Source of the DNA: Saccharothrix sp. ST-888
GTDB taxonomy: Bacteria; Actinomycetota; Actinomycetes; Streptomycetales; Streptomycetaceae
Length of the DNA: 64,000 nucleotides
Direction: 5' to 3'
Assembly (NCBI RefSeq): GCF_000955975.1
Contig: NZ_JYJF01000001.1
Location: 124,001-188,000 of the forward strand
The translations under genes were made by a program, and so were the position numbers. Each line of letters begins with the position of its first letter. Position 1 is the first letter of the stretch. Below the pieces are notes generated by a model. It was given only the letters and a program-made list of their open reading frames with translations. It did not search any database and was not told the origin of the DNA. Below are positions 7,893-16,170 of the stretch, in pieces.

Positions 7893-9266
7893 CTAGTTAC
7901 GAGTGATCTGGCGGCCGAACGGCTCGGCGGTCGCGTCCGCCACGTCGACGACCCGGCCGCGCAGCCAGGTCGTGCGGACCACACCGGTGAGCGTCCGGCC
8001 GGCGTACGGGGTCACGGGGTTGCGGTGGTGCAGTTCCTCGGCGTGCACCGCGAACCGGGCGTCGGGGTCGAAGGCGACCAGGTCGGCGTCGTTCCCGACC
8101 GCGATGGCGCCCTTGGTGCCGGTCAGGCCGACCAGCGAGGCGGGTCCTGCGGACATCCAGCGGACCACGTCCGCCAGGCCGTGGCCGCGCTTGCGGGCCT
8201 CGGTCCAGACGGCCGGCAGGCCGAGCTGGAGGGAGGCGATACCGCCCCAGGCGGCGGCGAAGTCGCCGCTGCCGCCGTAGCGCCGGAGCTCCTTGAGGTC
8301 CGGCGTGGACGGCGAGTGGTCGGAGACCACCGCGATGAACTCGCCGGCCGCCAGGGCCTCCCAGAGCAGGTCGCGGTTGGACTCGTCGCGGATCGGCGGG
8401 CAGCACTTGAAGGCGGTGTCGCCGTCCGGCACCTCCTCGGCCGCGAGGGTGAGGTAGTGCGGGCAGGTCTCGGCGGTCACCTGGACGCCGTCCGCGCGGG
8501 CCTGGCGCAGCAACGGCAGTACGGCGGCGGAGGAGACGTGCAGGATGTGCACCCGGGCGCCGGTGCGCCGGGCGGTGTCCAGCAGCCTCGCGACCGCGGC
8601 GGTTTCGGCGTCGGCGGGCCGGGAGGCGAGGAAGTCCCGGTAGTGGACGCCCGGTTGCTGCGGGGCGGCGGCCAGCACGGCCGGGTCCTCGGCGTGGATG
8701 ATGGCCAGCGCGCCGATCCTGGCCTGCTCGGCCAGGGCGGCCTCCAGGTCGGCCTGCTCGACGTGCGGGAACTCGTCCACGCCGGACGGCGCGAGGAAGC
8801 TCTTGAAGCCGAACACCCCGGCCCGGTGCAGCGGTTCGAGGTCGGCCAGGTTGCCGGGGACGGCCCCGCCCCAGAAGCCCAGGTCGACCCAGGCCTGCCC
8901 GTCGGCGGTCTTCCGCTTGGCCGCCAGGCCGTCCACCGTGGTGGTGGGCGGGATGGAGTTCAGCGGCATGTCGATGATCGTGGTGACACCGCCGGCCGCG
9001 GCGGCCCTGGTGGCGGTGGCGAAGCCCTCCCACTCGGTGCGTCCGGGCTCGTTCACGTGGACGTGGGTGTCGACCAGGCCGGGCAGCAGAACGGTCTCGC
9101 CGAGGTCGGTCAGGGTGCGGCCGTCGGCCGGGAGCACGCCGTGGTCGGCGATCCGCTCGATCCGGCCGTCCTGGATCAGCACATCAGCGGGACGCTCGCC
9201 GTCCGGCAGGACCACACGGCGGGAGCGGATCACCACGGTGGTGGGTGGCGTCTCGCTGAGGGGCAT
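7893..9266 (-). CDS. allB: allantoinase
   Basis: A cyclic amidohydrolase of 457 residues that opens allantoin to allantoate. Motifs in order: metal-binding DTHVHVNEPGRTEWEGF, the Lys to be carboxylated in FGFKSFLAPSG, His in IIHAED, His in VHILHVSS, and the late Asp in VVSDHSPS. The ATG at 9266 has GGAGGT upstream. It is the first gene of allB-alc-katA, followed by alc after 10 nt. About 125 bp upstream is a degenerate copy of the putative AllR operator, consistent with allantoin-pathway control known for S. coelicolor AllR. Confidence 0.96.
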   Translation of the reverse strand: MPLSETPPTTVVIRSRRVVLPDGERPADVLIQDGRIERIADHGVLPADGRTLTDLGETVLLPGLVDTHVHVNEPGRTEWEGFATATRAAAAGGVTTIIDMPLNSIPPTTTVDGLAAKRKTADGQAWVDLGFWGGAVPGNLADLEPLHRAGVFGFKSFLAPSGVDEFPHVEQADLEAALAEQARIGALAIIHAEDPAVLAAAPQQPGVHYRDFLASRPADAETAAVARLLDTARRTGARVHILHVSSAAVLPLLRQARADGVQVTAETCPHYLTLAAEEVPDGDTAFKCCPPIRDESNRDLLWEALAAGEFIAVVSDHSPSTPDLKELRRYGGSGDFAAAWGGIASLQLGLPAVWTEARKRGHGLADVVRWMSAGPASLVGLTGTKGAIAVGNDADLVAFDPDARFAVHAEELHHRNPVTPYAGRTLTGVVRTTWLRGRVVDVADATAEPFGRQITRN

Positions 9267-9389
9267 CTGGACCTCCGTGCTGGAAAGTACGAGTGGGGGT
9301 CGCTGAGAGCGGGCAGGCAGTGCCGGTACGGCAGTTGATAGTCCGATCGTCGGACTGGCTGCTGCGATGGCTCGGAGCCTAGGCCCGCC

Positions 9390-9406
9390 TTCAACAAAAC
9401 GTCAAT
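9390..9406 (-). promoter_or_regulatory. candidate AllR half-operator upstream of allB
   Basis: TTCAACAAAACGTCAAT on the plus strand matches the left half (TTCAACAAA) of the palindromes at 13974 and 13026 exactly, but its right half is not a proper inverted copy. It lies between glxK and allB, 124 bp upstream of the allB ATG. Confidence 0.4.
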
Positions 9407-9444
9407 GGAGAAAGCTACGAGGCGCCGGGGTCAGCCGGTCGGCC

Positions 9445-10584
9445 TCAGGTCAGCAGTCCGGTCGCCAGCCGCTGGCCCGCCACCTCGGCCAGTTCGGCGG
9501 CCTTGGTCATGCTGTCGCCGGGCTGTTCGGCCAGATCGGTGAGGGCGATCGCGGAGACGAAACCGGCCTTGCGCCACTCGTCCTCCGCCAGCTCCACCCG
9601 CCCTGCCACAGCGGCCACCCGAACCCCCGCCCGAGTGGCCGCCGCGGCAACGCCGGCGGGAGCCTTGCCATGGAGCGTCTGAGCATCCAGGCAGCCCTCG
9701 CCCGTCACGACGAGACGCGCCCCACGCACAGCCTCGTCGAAACCCAGCAACTCGAGGAGAAGCTCGATGCCGGGTCGCATGGTGGCGCCGAGCAGCGCGA
9801 GGGCGGCGAAGCCGACCCCGCCCGCAGCCCCGGCGCCGGGGGCGTCGCGGAAGTCCCGGCCGGTGGCCTCGCGGACCACGTCCGCCCAGCGGGTCAGGCC
9901 CGCCTCCAGGACCGCCAGGTCCTCGCCCTCCGCACCCTTCTGCGGGCCGTACACGGCGGTCGCGCCGCGCGGGCCGAGCAGCGGGTTGTCCACGTCGCAG
10001 GCGACGACGATCTCGACACCCCCGAGCGCGTCGGCGAGCGGGCCGAGGTCGATCGCGGCCAGCCTGCGCAGCGCCGCGCCACCGGGGGCGAGCTCGGCGC
10101 CCTCGCCGTCGCGCAGGCCCACGCCGAGCGCCTGGACCATCCCGGCGCCACCGTCGGTGCAGGCGCTGCCGCCGAGGCCGACCACGACCCGCTTGGCGCC
10201 CAGCGCCACCGCCCGGCCGATCAGCTGGCCGACGCCGAAGGAGCCGGCCGCGAGCGGCGCGGTACGGCCGCCGGGGAGCCGGGCGAGTCCGGAGGACTGC
10301 GCCAGCTCGACCACGGCGGTGTCGCCCCTGACGGCGATGGCGGCGTCCACCGGGAGCCCGGTCGGACCGGCGACCTTCGCGGGCACCCGGGTGAATCCGG
10401 CCGCCAGCGCGGCGGCCAGGGTGCCCTCGCCGCCGTCGGCGACGGGCAGTTCGCGGACCTCGACACCGGGAGCGGTGCGGCGGATGCCGGCGGCGATCCT
10501 GGCGGCGACCTCGGCGCCCTCCAGGGTGCCCTTGAACTTGTCGGGAGCAACGACCACATGGCCCTGGGTGGGGGTGGCGGGCAT
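9445..10584 (-). CDS. glxK: glycerate kinase (GlxK/GarK type)
   Basis: A 379-residue type I glycerate kinase that phosphorylates D-glycerate, the last step of the glyoxylate-to-glycerate route. Motifs: VVVAPDKFKGTL at the start, PVADGGEGTL, GLGGSACTDGGAGM in the middle, and VTGEGCLDAQTLHGKAP near the end. I chose the ATG at 10584 (MPATPTQGH) with GAGAGG upstream; the frame is open 30 codons further but without support. It follows hyi-glxR in direction, but a strong terminator and 526 bp separate them, so it probably has its own promoter. Confidence 0.93.
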   Translation of the reverse strand: MPATPTQGHVVVAPDKFKGTLEGAEVAARIAAGIRRTAPGVEVRELPVADGGEGTLAAALAAGFTRVPAKVAGPTGLPVDAAIAVRGDTAVVELAQSSGLARLPGGRTAPLAAGSFGVGQLIGRAVALGAKRVVVGLGGSACTDGGAGMVQALGVGLRDGEGAELAPGGAALRRLAAIDLGPLADALGGVEIVVACDVDNPLLGPRGATAVYGPQKGAEGEDLAVLEAGLTRWADVVREATGRDFRDAPGAGAAGGVGFAALALLGATMRPGIELLLELLGFDEAVRGARLVVTGEGCLDAQTLHGKAPAGVAAAATRAGVRVAAVAGRVELAEDEWRKAGFVSAIALTDLAEQPGDSMTKAAELAEVAGQRLATGLLT

Positions 10585-11032
10585 GGCGTGGGCCTCTCTT
10601 CCGATCATCTGACTGGCACTGTTGCGCTGTTCAGGGGCTCGGGGAACGGCGGGGGCATCCCCGGACACGGCCACCTGTCCACGAACGGCTACCCGTTACC
10701 GGGACACCGCCCGAGCCCCCTGGACAGTGCAACCCGCCCGAGCCCGTAAAGAAAGCCGCCCGTGAAGAAGAACCCCCTCCCCGCCGTTCCTCTCGTCCCG
10801 CTTCCGACGTACGAGAGGCTCCCCTCGGCGAAGGAGGGGGCCGGGCGGAGCGCGCAGGCACGACCGAAGTGCCCCCGGGAGGGTGGCGCGCGCCGCCGGC
10901 TTGGAGCGACCGGCAGGAGGCGGATGAGCCAGCCTTCCTGCCGGCCGGAACTGCCCTCCTGGCGGCGCGGGCACGACCGGACAGGTACACGCCACCAGGA
11001 GGAGTCTGTGGGTACTGCGCCAAGCGGTTCCC
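10585..11032. other. long non-coding gap between glxK and glxR
   Basis: About 450 bp without a credible gene. It includes an imperfect inverted repeat (GGCAGGAGG ... CCTTCCTGCC, about 10913-10944) and GC-rich sequence that should contain the glxK promoter. I see no clear palindrome of the AllR type here. Confidence 0.4.
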
Positions 11033-11069
11033 GTGCCGGGGGCGGACTGTCAGGGCGCGCCCCCGGCAC
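11033..11069 (-). terminator. terminator of the hyi-glxR operon
   Basis: Perfect 12-bp stem GTGCCGGGGGCG (11033-11044) with CGCCCCCGGCAC (11058-11069), 41 bp beyond the glxR stop. Confidence 0.8.
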
Positions 11070-11110
11070 GAAGTACTGCGTTACTCGGCCTCACGGTTAC
11101 TCGAGGGCGG

Positions 11111-11998
11111 TTACTTGACCTCGCGGCCCGAGAGCCGCTCGACGCCGCGGAGCAGGGCCGAGTGGTCCAGCGAGCCGTCGCCGTTGGCGCGGGCCGAGGC
11201 GACCAGCTGGGCGACGACCGCGCCCACCGGCAGCGCCGCGCCGACGGCGCGGGCCGCGTCGGTCACGATGCCCATGTCCTTGTGGTGCAGGTCGATGCGG
11301 AAGCCGGGAGCGAACTCGCGGTTCAGCATGTTGCCCTTCTTGCGGTTCAGCACCGTCGAGCCGGCCAGGCCGCCGCCGAGCACGTCCAGCGCGGCGGCGA
11401 GGTCGACGCCCGCGTTCTCCAGGAAGACCACGGCCTCGGCCAGGACCTGGATGTTGACGGCCACGATCAGCTGGTTGGCGGCCTTCACGGTCTGGCCGGC
11501 ACCGGCCGGGCCGACGTGGATGACCGTGGTGCCGAGCGCGTCGAAGAGCGGCTTCGCCTCGGCGAAGTCCGAGGCCGCGCCACCGACCATGATGGACAGC
11601 ACGGCCTCGACGGCACCGGCCTCACCGCCGGAGACCGGGGCGTCCAGGGTGCGGATGCCCTTCTCCTTGGCGGCGGCCTCCACCTTGATCGAGGTCTGCG
11701 GGGTGATCGAGGACATGTCGATCACGAGGGTGCCGGCCTCGGCGTTCTCCAGCACACCGCCCTCGCCCAGGATGACCTGTTCGACGTGCGGGTCGGCCGG
11801 CACCATGGTGATGACGACCTCGGCGTCCCGCACCGCTTCGGCGATGCTGGTGGCACCGTGGCCACCGGCCGCCACCAGGGCGTCGATCGGGGGCTGGGTG
11901 AGGTTGAAGCCGGTGACGTGGTGGCCGGCCTTGACCAGGTTGGCAGCCATCGGGCTGCCCATGATGCCGAGGCCGATAAAGGCGATCTTGCGGCTCAT
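11111..11998 (-). CDS. glxR: 2-hydroxy-3-oxopropionate (tartronate semialdehyde) reductase
   Basis: A 295-residue beta-hydroxyacid dehydrogenase that reduces tartronate semialdehyde to D-glycerate with NAD(P)H. Visible features: N-terminal dinucleotide fold GLGIMGSPMAANL, the substrate loop DAPVSGGEAGAVEA, the catalytic Lys region GAGQTVKAANQ and the C-terminal helical domain with HHKDMG. The ATG at 11998 has AAGGAA upstream. It lies 81 bp downstream of hyi in the same direction and ends before a strong terminator. Glyoxylate carboligase, which makes its substrate, is not in the window. Confidence 0.94.
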   Translation of the reverse strand: MSRKIAFIGLGIMGSPMAANLVKAGHHVTGFNLTQPPIDALVAAGGHGATSIAEAVRDAEVVITMVPADPHVEQVILGEGGVLENAEAGTLVIDMSSITPQTSIKVEAAAKEKGIRTLDAPVSGGEAGAVEAVLSIMVGGAASDFAEAKPLFDALGTTVIHVGPAGAGQTVKAANQLIVAVNIQVLAEAVVFLENAGVDLAAALDVLGGGLAGSTVLNRKKGNMLNREFAPGFRIDLHHKDMGIVTDAARAVGAALPVGAVVAQLVASARANGDGSLDHSALLRGVERLSGREVK

Positions 11999-12079
11999 CG
12001 CTTCGCGTTCCTTCGTACGTGGAGGGGGGTGGGGAGGGCGTGGCGCGCCCGGCCGTGCGACCCGTGGGGCCGCGCGTGC

Positions 12080-12919
12080 TCAGTGCGACGGGCGCAGCTC
12101 GCGGGGCAGCCACTCGAAGCTGTCGGCGCTGACACCGGTGGACGGGCGGTACTCCAGCCCGATCCGGCCGCTGTAGCCCGCGGCGGTCAGCCGGGCGAAG
12201 AGGTCCTCGAAGTCCAGCTCGCCGGTGCCCGGCTCGTTGCGGCCCGGGTTGTCGGCGATCTGTACATGGCCGAAACGGTCGGCGTAGGCGTCGATGACCG
12301 CGGCCAGGTCCTCGCCGTTCCTGGCCAGGTGGTAGAAGTCGCAGAGGAACTTGGCGTTGCCGAGGCCGGTGGCCGCGTTCACCTTGTCCACGACCTCCAC
12401 GGCGGCGGCCGCCGAGAGCAGCGCGTAGTCGGGCGCCTCGGGCTTGTTGAGGGCCTCGATCAGCAGGATCGCGCCGATGGAGTGCGCGGCCCGGGCGGCC
12501 AGCGCGAGGTTCTCCAGGGCGAGCTCGTCCTGCCCGGCCGGGTCCACGCCCTCGATCCGGTTGCCGTAGAGGGCGTTGAGCGCCTTGGTGCCCAGCGACT
12601 CGGCGAGCGAGACCGCCACCGGGATGTTCTCCCGGAACCGCTCGCTCTCGGCCGGCACCGAGAGGGTGCCCTTGGCGACCCCGGTGGCGAGGTCGTCCAG
12701 GAAGTTGAGACCGGTGAGCTGCACACCCGCGTCGGTGAAGGCCTTGCGGAGCTTGTCCAGCTCGGCCTGGGCGGGGGTGTGGTCGAGGCCGAAGGGCCAC
12801 CAGAGCTCGGCAGCGGTGAAGCCGGCGGCCGCGGCGGCGGCCGGGCGCTCCAGGAGCGGAAGCTCGCTGAACAGGATCGACAGGTTGACCGTGTAGCTGT
12901 GCTTGGAAGCGGCAGTCAC
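12080..12919 (-). CDS. hyi: hydroxypyruvate isomerase-like TIM barrel protein
   Basis: A 279-residue sugar-isomerase-fold protein that interconverts hydroxypyruvate and tartronate semialdehyde. Typical segments: LSILFSELPLLERPAAAA at the start, ELWWPFG, the metal Glu in LIEALNKPEAPDYAL, CDFYHL, HVQIADNPGRNEPGTG and IGLEYRP near the end. I chose the GTG at 12919 because AGAGG lies 8 nt upstream; a GTG three codons earlier overlaps that site. It heads the hyi-glxR unit and is divergent from the thiamine-binding-like gene, with a clear AllR-type palindrome in between. Confidence 0.92.
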   Translation of the reverse strand: MTAASKHSYTVNLSILFSELPLLERPAAAAAAGFTAAELWWPFGLDHTPAQAELDKLRKAFTDAGVQLTGLNFLDDLATGVAKGTLSVPAESERFRENIPVAVSLAESLGTKALNALYGNRIEGVDPAGQDELALENLALAARAAHSIGAILLIEALNKPEAPDYALLSAAAAVEVVDKVNAATGLGNAKFLCDFYHLARNGEDLAAVIDAYADRFGHVQIADNPGRNEPGTGELDFEDLFARLTAAGYSGRIGLEYRPSTGVSADSFEWLPRELRPSH

Positions 12920-13025
12920 GTCAATCACCTCTCACTCTCTTCCGTATCCGCAACTTCCACGATCCGGAAGAGGGATTCTGCTTGGTGGAAGCATGTCCGG
13001 GGATGCTCCGGGGTGTCAAGACCGT

Positions 13026-13042
13026 CACAACATTTTGTTGAA
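13026..13042 (-). promoter_or_regulatory. candidate AllR operator upstream of hyi
   Basis: On the minus strand it reads TTCAACA-AAA-TGTTG; the arms CAACA/TGTTG (13028-13032, 13036-13040) are perfect. It lies 107 bp upstream of the hyi GTG in the divergent region with the 13.2-kb genes. Confidence 0.6.
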
Positions 13043-13196
13043 GCGGCCGAAACCTTCGGACCACCCGGGGCCCGTACTGTCCGATCAGCCGACTCCCCCG
13101 CCTGCAGCACCGCACCGGCACCGGCCCCGGTCCCACCCGGCCCGGAAGCCCTCCCGGACCCCTCCCCCCGACAGCGCCGCTCGATAGAGTGAGCAG

Positions 13197-13472
13197 GTGC
13201 GATTGATGGTGGAGTTCACGACAGAACCGTTCGAGCTGGACACATTCCCGGAGCATGCGGCGGCCGCCCGACGGGTGGTGGACGAGGCCGGCCTGGCCGT
13301 TGCAGTCGGCCCGTTCGGCACCGGCGCGGAGGGTGAGGCGGAGCAGGTCCTGTCCGCCGTCTCCGAGCTGCTGCGGGAGACCCTGAAGGCCGGGGCCACC
13401 CGGATCTCCGTACAGGTCAGCGTCCTGGACAAGGACGCGGGCGAGAGCCCGGAAGGAGTGGGTACGCAGTGA
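13197..13472 (+). CDS. thiamine-binding family (MTH1187/DUF77) protein
   Basis: A 91-residue ferredoxin-like-fold protein. The start MRLMVEFTTEPFELD and the motif VGPFGTGAEGEAEQVL match the MTH1187/YkoF-like thiamine-binding family (PF01910). Members bind thiamine-like ligands, but their exact role is unsettled. The GTG at 13197 fits the family start. The stop overlaps the next gene's GTG by 4 nt (GTGA), so translation is coupled. Its position, first in a short unit ahead of uraD-uraH-uaZ, hints at a link with purine breakdown, which is inference. Confidence 0.8.
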   Translation: MRLMVEFTTEPFELDTFPEHAAAARRVVDEAGLAVAVGPFGTGAEGEAEQVLSAVSELLRETLKAGATRISVQVSVLDKDAGESPEGVGTQ

Positions 13473-13852
13473 GCAATGCCCTGGAGCACCCGCTCGCCTC
13501 GGCGATAAAGCCGCTGCTGGAAGCCGTCGGCGCGACCCAGGTCGAGGTGGCCGAGGCCCGCCCCGACGACGTCGTCCTGGAGTGGGAGGGCGTACCGGCC
13601 GTGGCCGTCCGCCTCCCGCACCTCAGCAGCGCACTGGACCGCCTGCTGGCCGACATGGCCCGCCAGTTCGACGGGCGCCCGCTGGCCGAGCTGGACCGCT
13701 GGGAGAAGCAGCGCGTGGTCGCCCTCCTGGAGGAGCGCGGCGCGTTCACCGTCCGCCACGGGGTGGAGACGGTGGCCTCGGCCCTCGGCGTCAGCCGGTT
13801 CACGGTGTACAACTATCTGAACCGACAGCAGGACAGCGCCAAGACCAGTTGA
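13469..13852 (+). CDS. helix-turn-helix protein at the head of the urate operon
   Basis: A 127-residue protein with a short unknown N-terminal part and a C-terminal HTH (about residues 85-118: FTVRHGVETVASALGVSRFTVYNYL). The HTH resembles the DauR/YheO-type HTH domain. It is coupled to the preceding thiamine-binding-like gene by a GTGA overlap. It may be a local regulator of the urate genes, but the palindrome before uraD fits the AllR sites, so its target is unknown. About 195 bp separate it from uraD. Confidence 0.75.
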   Translation: MSNALEHPLASAIKPLLEAVGATQVEVAEARPDDVVLEWEGVPAVAVRLPHLSSALDRLLADMARQFDGRPLAELDRWEKQRVVALLEERGAFTVRHGVETVASALGVSRFTVYNYLNRQQDSAKTS

Positions 13853-13973
13853 CCGGAGCTGCCGTCCGCCGGGTTTGCCCAGTCTGTCCCACCCGTGACA
13901 GCAGGCGCACTTGGCGAATCGCACACCAAAAGGGCCGATGAGCGGGCCCGTCCCAAAACGTAACCACCAACCG

Positions 13974-13990
13974 TTCAACAAAGTGTTGAC
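13974..13990 (+). promoter_or_regulatory. candidate AllR operator upstream of uraD
   Basis: Perfect palindrome TCAACA-AAG-TGTTGA (13975-13980 and 13984-13989) within TTCAACAAAGTGTTGAC, 59 bp upstream of the uraD GTG. It is the best copy of the motif shared with 13026 and 21774. Confidence 0.7.
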
Positions 13991-14048
13991 GCTCGGGGGT
14001 GGTGGATCTAGCTTTTGCGAGTGGCACCACTCTTCAGGAGGTCCACCC

Positions 14049-14573
14049 GTGACCAACCACCCCCAAGCGTCCCCCGACGCGGCCGGCGCCCTCAAGGCGC
14101 TCGCACAGGCTCCCGCCGCCGAGCTGACGGAGACCCTGCTGGAGATCTGCTCCAGCCCCGGCTGGGCCGAGGCCGTCGCGGCCGCCCGGCCCTGGGCCGA
14201 CCGGGACGCACTGCTGGCCGCCAACGCGGCGGCCATGGCGGCGCTCACCGCCCGGGACCTGAACGACGCGATGGCCGGCCACGCCCGGATCGGCAAGCCC
14301 AAGGCGGGCGACGCCACCTCCGAGCGCGAGCAGGCCGGCATCCAGGGTGTGGACTCCGCACTCCTCGATGAACTGCACCTGGCGAACGCCGCCTACGAGG
14401 CGAAGTTCGGCCACGTGTTCCTGATCTGCGCCACCGGCCGCACCGCCGCCACCATGCTCGCGTCGCTGCGCGAACGCTTCCCCAACGACGCCGCCACCGA
14501 GGCGGAGATCGTCCGGGGCGAGCTGCGCAAGATCAACGACATTCGCATCAATCGACTGCTGGACGAGCCCTAG
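14049..14573 (+). CDS. uraD: OHCU decarboxylase
   Basis: A 174-residue enzyme that decarboxylates 2-oxo-4-hydroxy-4-carboxy-5-ureidoimidazoline to S-allantoin. Catalytic elements: His78 in GHARIGKPK and Glu92 in SEREQAG, plus the typical KFGHVFLICATGR strand. The GTG at 14049 follows AGGAGG by 6 nt; the reading frame is open further upstream but lies over the operator. It is the first gene of the uraD-uraH-uaZ unit, with gaps of 49 and 25 bp. Confidence 0.95.
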   Translation: MTNHPQASPDAAGALKALAQAPAAELTETLLEICSSPGWAEAVAAARPWADRDALLAANAAAMAALTARDLNDAMAGHARIGKPKAGDATSEREQAGIQGVDSALLDELHLANAAYEAKFGHVFLICATGRTAATMLASLRERFPNDAATEAEIVRGELRKINDIRINRLLDEP

Positions 14574-14622
14574 ACTTGTCCGACGGTTCGTCAATTCTGC
14601 CATCAGTAAGGTCACTTCACCC

Positions 14623-14958
14623 ATGACTGGCATCTCCACGCATGTGCTCGACACCAGCCTCGGCCGCCCGGCCGAAGGTGTCCCGGTCGAGCTCGCACTG
14701 CACACCGAGGGTGGCTGGAAGGTGCTCGGCGCCTCCGCCACGGACTCCGACGGCCGGGCCAAGGACCTGCCGGCCGTGGAGGCGGGCTCGGTCGTCCGGC
14801 TCCAGTTCGACACCGCGGCCTACTACGCCCGGGCGTCGGACCAGGCGCCGTTCTTCCCCGAGGTCTCGATCGTCTTCACGGTCGCGCCCGCGCAGCACCA
14901 CTACCACGTGCCGCTGCTGCTCAACCCGTTCGGCTACTCGGTCTACCGCGGAAGCTAG
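14623..14958 (+). CDS. uraH: 5-hydroxyisourate hydrolase (transthyretin-like)
   Basis: A 111-residue protein that hydrolyses 5-hydroxyisourate to OHCU. It has the N-terminal catalytic His in ISTHVLDTSLGRPA, the HYHVPLLLNPFGYS segment and the diagnostic C-terminal tetrapeptide YRGS. It lies between uraD and uaZ, so the three steps from urate to S-allantoin are encoded in reverse order of use. Confidence 0.96.
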   Translation: MTGISTHVLDTSLGRPAEGVPVELALHTEGGWKVLGASATDSDGRAKDLPAVEAGSVVRLQFDTAAYYARASDQAPFFPEVSIVFTVAPAQHHYHVPLLLNPFGYSVYRGS

Positions 14959-14983
14959 ACCGCAACCTGCTTAGGAGCCTGTC

Positions 14984-15898
14984 ATGGCCCACGTGCTCGG
15001 TCAGAACCAGTACGGCAAGGCGGAGAACCGCATCGTCCGGATCTACCGCGACAGCACCCGTCACGAGATCAAGGACCTGAACGTCTCGGTCGCCCTCTCC
15101 GGTGACTTCGAGGACGTCCACCTCACCGGCTCGAACGCCAACTGCCTGCCCACCGACACCACCAAGAACACCGTCTACGCCTTCGCCAAGGAGTACGGCA
15201 TCGAGTCGGCGGAGGCCTTCGGCATCACGCTGGCCCGCCACTTCGTCGACAGCACCGAGCCGGTCCGCCGCGCCCGGATCCGGATCGAGGAGTACGCCTG
15301 GGACCGGATCAGGACCCCGGACAGCTCCTCGCGCTTCATCGGCTCGGAGGAGGTCGGCCACTCCTTCGTCCGCAACGGCCAGGAGACCCGCACCACCGAG
15401 ATCGTCTACGACGGCGAGACCGTCCAGGTGATCTCCGGTCTCAAGGACCTGATCGTGATGAACTCCACCAACTCGGAGTTCTGGGGCTACATCAAGGACA
15501 AGTACACCACCCTGCAGGAGGCCTACGACCGCATCCTGGCCACCCAGGTGACGGCCCGTTGGAAGTACTCCTACAGCGGCGCGGAGGGCGAGGCCCAGCC
15601 CAACTGGAACCGCTCCTACGCCCACGTGCGGCGCCACATGCTGGAGGCGTTCGCCGAGACCTACTCCTACTCGCTGCAGCAGACCCTGCACGCGATGGGC
15701 ACCCGGGTGCTCAACAACCGCGCCGAGGTGGACGAGGTCCGCCTGGAGCTGCCGAACAAGCACCACTTCCTCGTCGACCTGGAGCCGTTCGGCCTCAAGA
15801 ACGAGAACGAGGTCTACTACGCCGCCGACCGCATGTACGGCCTCATCGAGGGCACCGTGCACCGCGAGGGCGTCGTCCCGGTCATCCCGGTCGTCTGA
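14984..15898 (+). CDS. uaZ: urate oxidase (factor-independent uricase)
   Basis: A 304-residue T-fold enzyme that oxidises urate with O2 to 5-hydroxyisourate and H2O2. The catalytic Thr/Lys region is seen in CLPTDTTKNTVYAFAKE, together with GSNAN and the C-terminal NKHHFLVDLEPFG and NEVYYAADRMYG segments. The ATG at 14984 is preceded by TAGGAG. Peroxide from this step is probably handled by the linked catalase. The other common symbol is uox. Confidence 0.95.
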   Translation: MAHVLGQNQYGKAENRIVRIYRDSTRHEIKDLNVSVALSGDFEDVHLTGSNANCLPTDTTKNTVYAFAKEYGIESAEAFGITLARHFVDSTEPVRRARIRIEEYAWDRIRTPDSSSRFIGSEEVGHSFVRNGQETRTTEIVYDGETVQVISGLKDLIVMNSTNSEFWGYIKDKYTTLQEAYDRILATQVTARWKYSYSGAEGEAQPNWNRSYAHVRRHMLEAFAETYSYSLQQTLHAMGTRVLNNRAEVDEVRLELPNKHHFLVDLEPFGLKNENEVYYAADRMYGLIEGTVHREGVVPVIPVV

Positions 15899-16064
15899 CC
15901 TCCCCCACGATGGACGCCATCCGGCACCGCTGCACCCTCCGGCACCACCCCGCCGGCCGGTCCCGGACGGCCTGCAACTCCCCGAGCAGTACCGACAGTT
16001 GCACCACCTGTTTCTCCACCCCCACCCACCGGAGATCGTGCTCGCCTCGCGGCGGCCGGCCCGG

Positions 16065-16130
16065 GGCGCTGGAGAAGCCGCCCGAGGGACTCTTGTACCG
16101 CCGTCCCGCCCTCGGGTTGTCTCCAGCGCC
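16065..16130 (+). ncRNA. candidate structured leader or terminator before the purine permease
   Basis: Two nested perfect stems: GGCGCTGGAGA (16065-16075) with TCTCCAGCGCC (16120-16130), and inside it CCCGAGGG (16081-16088) with CCCTCGGG (16109-16116), closed by a 20-nt loop. It lies 167 bp after the uaZ stop and 40 bp before the permease ATG. It may be the uaZ terminator, an attenuator or an RNA sensor. It does not match the known purine riboswitch layout by eye. Confidence 0.5.
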
Positions 16131-16170
16131 ACGGGCGCGCCGGAGGCCACGGGCACAAGAGGGGCTCGAC

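Noticed and set aside
10585..11110. A gene in the glxK-glxR gap
   Set aside because: The open frames there have no ribosome site and are Arg/Pro/Gly-biased; only hairpins could be supported.
16065..16130. Known purine riboswitch
   Set aside because: The stem order and loop sequences do not match the conserved purine aptamer layout, so it is only listed as an unassigned structure.
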